NCBI GenBank assembly: GCA_041946965.1
Contig: JBHGBM010000033.1
Span: 1-52,958 of the forward strand
Origin: JBHGBM01 sp041946965
GTDB taxonomy: Bacteria; Acidobacteriota; Terriglobia; Bryobacterales; Bryobacteraceae
Reading direction: 5' to 3'
Length of the DNA: 52,958 nt
In this document: in pieces, positions 49,187 to 52,958 of the stretch
Numbering within the stretch: position 1 is the stretch's first letter
How the letters are laid out: each line of letters opens with the position of its first letter
Notes under the pieces: generated by a model
Seen by the model: the letters and a program-made list of their open reading frames with translations, nothing else
Databases searched by the model: none
Told to the model about the DNA's origin: nothing
Translations under genes and position numbers: made by a program

Positions 49187-52075
49187 TTACGCAAATACTT
49201 CCGTCGCTACGCGTTCGGTGACGAACGCCTCGATCACGTCGCCCTGCTTCACATCGCCGAAGTTCTCGAGGGTGATGCCGCACTCCTGGCCGGCGCGCAC
49301 CTCGCTCACGTCGTCCTTGAAGCGGCGCAGAGAGCCGATCTTGCCCGTGTAGACCACCACGTTGTCGCGCAGCAGCCGCGCCTCGCTGTCGCGCGTGAGG
49401 GTGCCGTCCTGCACCAGGCAGCCCGCCACGTTGCCCACCTTGGTGATGCGGAACGTCTCGCGCACCTCCGCCTTTCCCCGGTAGACTTCGCGGAACACCG
49501 GCTCGAGCAGGCCCGTCATGGCGCGCTTCATCTCGTCGGTCAGGTTGTAGATGATGGTGTGCAGGCGGATATCCACCTTCTCCTGCTCCGCCAGCGCGCT
49601 GGCGTTGCGCTCGGGCCGCACGTTGAAGCCGATGATGACGGCGTTGGAAGCGGAGGCCAGCAGCACGTCGGATTCGTTGATGGCCCCGACGCCGGAGTGG
49701 ATCACCCGCACCTTCACCTTCTCGTTGGAGAGCTTCTGAAGCGTATCCGTGAGCACTTCCACCGAGCCGCCCACATCCGCCTTCAGAATGATCGGCAGTT
49801 CCTTCACCTCGCCGGCTTCCATCTGCTTGTGGAGCTGTTCGAGCGTCAGGCGACTGCTCTTGGCCATGGCCGCATCCCTCGCCTTGGCTTCGCGGAACAT
49901 GACGATCTGTTTGGCCTTGGCGGTGTCGGTCACCACCTGGAAGTCGTCGCCGGCTTCGGGCAGCGATTCCAGCCCCAGCACTTCCACCGGGCTCGAGGGC
50001 TCGGCCTCCCGCACCTGCATGCCGCGGTCGTTGTACATCGCGCGGACCTTGCCGAACACGTTGCCGCAGATGAAGAAGTCGCCGACTTTCAGCGTGCCGT
50101 TGCGCACCAGCACCGTGGGCACCGGACCGCGGCCGCGGTCGAGCTTGGCTTCGAGCACCGTGCCCGTGGCCGGCCGGCCGGGATTGGCTTTCAGATCCAG
50201 CATGTCCGAAACCAGCAGGATCATTTCGAGCAGCAGGTCGAGGTTGGTCTTGGTCTTGGCCGAGACCGGCACCATAACCGTCTCGCCGCCCCAATCCTCC
50301 GCCAGCAGGTTGCGGTCGGCGAGCTGCTGCTTGATGCGCTCGGGCTGCGCTTCGGGCTTATCGATCTTGTTGATGGCCACCACGATGGGCACCTTGGCGG
50401 CGCGGGCGTGGTCGATTGCTTCGAGCGTCTGCGGCATCACGCCGTCATCGGCGGCCACCACCAGCACCACCACGTCGGTCGCCTTGGCGCCGCGGGCGCG
50501 CATGCGGGTGAAGGCTTCGTGGCCGGGCGTATCGATGAAGACGATCTTGCGGCCATTCTGCTCCACTTCGTAAGCGCCGATATGCTGCGTAATGCCGCCG
50601 GCTTCGCGCTCGGCGACGTGCGCTTCGCGGATGGCGTCGAGCAGCGAGGTCTTGCCGTGGTCCACGTGGCCCATGATGGTGATCACGGGAGCGCGCTTGA
50701 CCAACTCGGCATCCTCCTGGGCTTCCTCCACCTGCCGCATGGCCTCTTCCTCGAAGCTCACGGTGGTCGTGGAGGCGCCGAAATCCCGGGCCAGGTCGGT
50801 AGCCAGCTTGGAATCCAGCGTCTGGTTGATGGTGGCGAAGATGCCGCGGTCGAGCAGCTTCTTGATCACCATGTTGGCCTTTACGTCGAGCTTCTCGGAA
50901 AGCTCTTTCACCGTGATGCCTTCCGAGATAGTGATTTCGCGGTTGACCGGCGGCGGACCGGCCTCGGTCTGCCGGCGCGCGGAGGGCCGCATGAGCTGGC
51001 GCTCTTCGGGCTCGGCGCGCTGCTGGCGCGCACGCTGCTTATCGGGCGCGCGGCGCTGATCGGCAGGCGGCGCCACCGCGGGCTCCACTCGCGCCCGCGT
51101 GGGGTGCATGGGCCGCGGGCCGCCGGGACGCGCGGGGCCTCCCGGCCTCACGCCCGTGCGGGCCACCATGGGTTGACCGGGACGGATGGGACCACGGTAA
51201 ATGGGCTGGCCGGGAACCGGCGTCGCGGGCTGCTGCGGCCGGGGCATGCCCGGGCGCGGCGGCGCGGCCGGGGCGCCGGGCGCCGGCGCTTTCTGCTGCG
51301 CCAACTTGGCCACCAGGTCCGGACGGGGCGGCACGACCGGACGCGCGGCGGGTTGCCCGGCGAGCGGGCGGGCGACCGGCGGCTTGGGCGCCGCGGGTTG
51401 AGGTGGCGCGGGCGCCGCGGGGGCCGCCGGCCGGGGCGGAGCCGGCGGACGTGGCGGCCGCACGACCGGCACTCCCGGCGCGCGGGCTGGCTCGCCCGCC
51501 ACGGCCGGGAAGGGCTGGCGCGGTCCGGAAAGAATCTGACCCGGTTTCGGAGCCGTCGGCAGCGGCTTGGCGGCCGGCGGCGCAGGCCTGCCCGGAGCGA
51601 TTACCGCTGCGGGCGGATGCTGCGCCGGGGGTGCGGCCTGCACAGGAGCCGATGGGGCCGCGGGTGGTTGCGCGGGAGGCGCGACAGGCACCCCCGCCAG
51701 CGGGGGCCGAATGGGGTGCGACGGCCGCAGCGGCGGGCGGATGGGGGACACCGGTTTGTCGGATGGGACTTCCTGCGGGCGAACTTCAGCTTCCGCGACG
51801 GGCTCTTCGGGCCCGGCGGCCGCTTCCGGCACGGGAGCCGGCGCGGCCGGCTCCATGGCCGGCTCCGGCGCCTCGGCTTCGAGCTCTTCCCGAACCGGTT
51901 CGGCGACTTCGGGCAAGAGCCCGTAACGCCGGCGAAGCTTGTCCGCTACATCCTCGTCAATGGAGCTGGAATGCGTCTTTCTTTCCGTGACGCCCAACTC
52001 GGGAAGGAGATCGATGATCTCGTGCGCCTTGACCTCCAGTTCCCTCGCCAGCTCGTTAATGCGAATCTTTTTCAT
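49187..52075 (-). CDS. infB: Translation initiation factor IF-2
   Basis: 962 residues. N-terminal IF2_N (1-50, KIRINELARELEVKAHEI), a Pro/Ala/Arg linker (about 60-345), a second IF2_N (about 383-435), G domain with GHVDHGKT (469-476), DTPGHEAF and NKID, then domains II-IV. GTPase that brings fMet-tRNA to the 30S subunit. The long Pro-rich linker varies freely between species. Part of nusA-infB-DUF503-rbfA. Confidence 0.97.
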   Translation of the reverse strand: MKKIRINELARELEVKAHEIIDLLPELGVTERKTHSSSIDEDVADKLRRRYGLLPEVAEPVREELEAEAPEPAMEPAAPAPVPEAAAGPEEPVAEAEVRPQEVPSDKPVSPIRPPLRPSHPIRPPLAGVPVAPPAQPPAAPSAPVQAAPPAQHPPAAVIAPGRPAPPAAKPLPTAPKPGQILSGPRQPFPAVAGEPARAPGVPVVRPPRPPAPPRPAAPAAPAPPQPAAPKPPVARPLAGQPAARPVVPPRPDLVAKLAQQKAPAPGAPAAPPRPGMPRPQQPATPVPGQPIYRGPIRPGQPMVARTGVRPGGPARPGGPRPMHPTRARVEPAVAPPADQRRAPDKQRARQQRAEPEERQLMRPSARRQTEAGPPPVNREITISEGITVKELSEKLDVKANMVIKKLLDRGIFATINQTLDSKLATDLARDFGASTTTVSFEEEAMRQVEEAQEDAELVKRAPVITIMGHVDHGKTSLLDAIREAHVAEREAGGITQHIGAYEVEQNGRKIVFIDTPGHEAFTRMRARGAKATDVVVLVVAADDGVMPQTLEAIDHARAAKVPIVVAINKIDKPEAQPERIKQQLADRNLLAEDWGGETVMVPVSAKTKTNLDLLLEMILLVSDMLDLKANPGRPATGTVLEAKLDRGRGPVPTVLVRNGTLKVGDFFICGNVFGKVRAMYNDRGMQVREAEPSSPVEVLGLESLPEAGDDFQVVTDTAKAKQIVMFREAKARDAAMAKSSRLTLEQLHKQMEAGEVKELPIILKADVGGSVEVLTDTLQKLSNEKVKVRVIHSGVGAINESDVLLASASNAVIIGFNVRPERNASALAEQEKVDIRLHTIIYNLTDEMKRAMTGLLEPVFREVYRGKAEVRETFRITKVGNVAGCLVQDGTLTRDSEARLLRDNVVVYTGKIGSLRRFKDDVSEVRAGQECGITLENFGDVKQGDVIEAFVTERVATEVFA

Positions 52076-52112
52076 AAAGTGGTAACGCTAGTTTCTCCCG
52101 CGGACCCTCCGC

Positions 52113-52958
52113 CTACTGCCGCCGGTCCTCTGGCACACCCGTATCCTCTGACTCCTGCCGGTCTTGTGTACCCGAGAATCCTATCCTATCAGACTCTTCC
52201 GCACCTGCATCAGCGATTGCGGCCGCAGAGTCCGGCTCGACACCCTCTTCCGCGCCCTCCGCGGCGGCCGGAGCCATGGATTCCGGTTCCGGCTCTCCGG
52301 CGCCGGTTTCCGGTGCAAGTGGCTCTGCCGGCTCGCTTTCGGCCTCGGCCGGCTCCGGCGCGGGCGGCGTCTCTTCGCCCATCTGCGCCAGGTCCGGCTG
52401 CTCGAACTGGTTGTAGTAGGCGTTGACGGCCTGCTGGATCTTCTCCACGGTCTTCTCGCCGATGCCGGGAATTTCCTCCAACTGCTCGGGCGTCATGGCG
52501 CCCAGCTTTTCCACCGTGCTCACGCCGGCTTCCAGCAGGCCTTCCACGACCTTCTCTCCCACCCCGTAGTCCACCAGCACGGAGACGGGCGCGCCCGGAG
52601 CCACCAGCGCCGCCATGGCGCTCTCCACTTCCTGGCGCTTTTCTTCCTCGCTCTTGATGTCGATCTTCCAGCCCAACAGCTTGGCTGCCAGGCGGACGTT
52701 CTGCCCCTTCTTGCCGATGGCGAGGGAGAGCTGCGAATCGTCTACGATCACTTCCATGTGCTTTTCGAGCGGATCGAGGATGGTCACGCGGCTGATCTTG
52801 GCGGGGCTGAGCGCGTGGGTGGCGAACGCCACCGGATCTTCGGAGTACTCGATGATGTCGATCTTCTCGCCGCGCAGCTCGCGGATGATGGACTGCACCC
52901 GCATGCCCTTCATGCCCACGCAGGCGCCCACGCTGTCCACGTCGCGGTCGCGGCTCTG
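52113..52958 (-). CDS. nusA: Transcription factor NusA (C-terminal part)
   Basis: The last 281 residues; the 5' end is beyond the right edge. KH1/KH2 RNA-binding segment (SVGACVGMKGMRVQSIIREL and LSLAIGKKGQNVRLAAKL), a helix-hairpin-helix repeat (AMTPEQLEEIPGIGEKTVEKI) and a disordered acidic tail rich in Glu/Ala/Pro (about the last 90 residues). Modulates pausing, termination and antitermination. First visible gene of the nusA-infB operon. Confidence 0.95.
   Translation of the reverse strand, partial: QSRDRDVDSVGACVGMKGMRVQSIIRELRGEKIDIIEYSEDPVAFATHALSPAKISRVTILDPLEKHMEVIVDDSQLSLAIGKKGQNVRLAAKLLGWKIDIKSEEEKRQEVESAMAALVAPGAPVSVLVDYGVGEKVVEGLLEAGVSTVEKLGAMTPEQLEEIPGIGEKTVEKIQQAVNAYYNQFEQPDLAQMGEETPPAPEPAEAESEPAEPLAPETGAGEPEPESMAPAAAEGAEEGVEPDSAAAIADAGAEESDRIGFSGTQDRQESEDTGVPEDRRQ

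Noticed and set aside
48428..52426. 1332-codon open frame antisense to infB, rbfA and apbE
   Set aside because: Shadow of high-GC coding on the opposite strand; His/Arg/Gly-rich text with no domain, and four recognised genes occupy the minus strand.

Overview
This is a high-GC, gene-dense bacterial window whose content points to an Acidobacteriota chromosome, probably Bryobacterales (Solibacter-like). That placement is an inference. It rests on Tat-exported Gfo/Idh/MocA oxidoreductases, two DUF1080 proteins, two exported ADP-ribosylglycohydrolase-family proteins, a bacillithiol glycosyltransferase, many GTG/TTG starts and heavy use of ATGA/GTGA overlaps. Almost every base is coding. No stretch above 300 bases lacks a gene; the longest gaps (about 180, 170 and 130 bases, at 17750-17929, 16385-16551 and 10209-10338) hold promoters, inverted repeats or nothing I recognise. 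I saw no tRNA, rRNA, CRISPR array or insertion sequence.

Layout. 1-3141: the 5' part of a type III-A CRISPR-Cas operon (cas10, csm2, csm3; minus strand, running off the left edge), preceded by a PIN/Phd toxin-antitoxin pair with a self-overlapping operator and its own terminator. 3148-12526: MFS transporter, esterase, phosphohexomutase, exported sugar-type oxidoreductase, a solute-binding protein and an NtrY-like sensor kinase. 12538-16384: ubiX-pheA-lon. 16408-19662: an accessory island with an XRE/S24-like regulator behind a strong promoter and palindrome, a Bryobacterales-type hypothetical, two tandem near-identical 38-residue secreted peptides, a 7-TM protein and a one-TM protein. 19667-31652: metabolic and cell-envelope genes (glucose-dehydrogenase-like ADH, Tat-exported SelA-fold PLP enzyme, YjbQ, BshA operon, methyltransferases, MBL-fold hydrolase, universal stress protein). 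31706-33887: an OmpR-type two-component pair. 33936-44326: carbohydrate-type exported enzymes (DUF1080 twice, Gfo/Idh/MocA, two ADP-ribosylglycohydrolase-fold proteins) interleaved with gyrA and fabD. 44314-52958: hemG-hemH-hemE-apbE joined to rbfA-DUF503-infB-nusA on the minus strand, with nusA cut by the right edge.

How the parts fit. The repeated exported oxidoreductase, DUF1080 and ADP-ribosylglycohydrolase set fits extracytoplasmic 3-keto-sugar chemistry. The heme cluster completes protoheme from uroporphyrinogen apart from the coproporphyrinogen step. The two most unusual parts are the HD-less Cas10 with an arginine-rich Csm2, and the duplicated secreted CxxC peptides beside a 7-TM protein and a LexA-like regulator.
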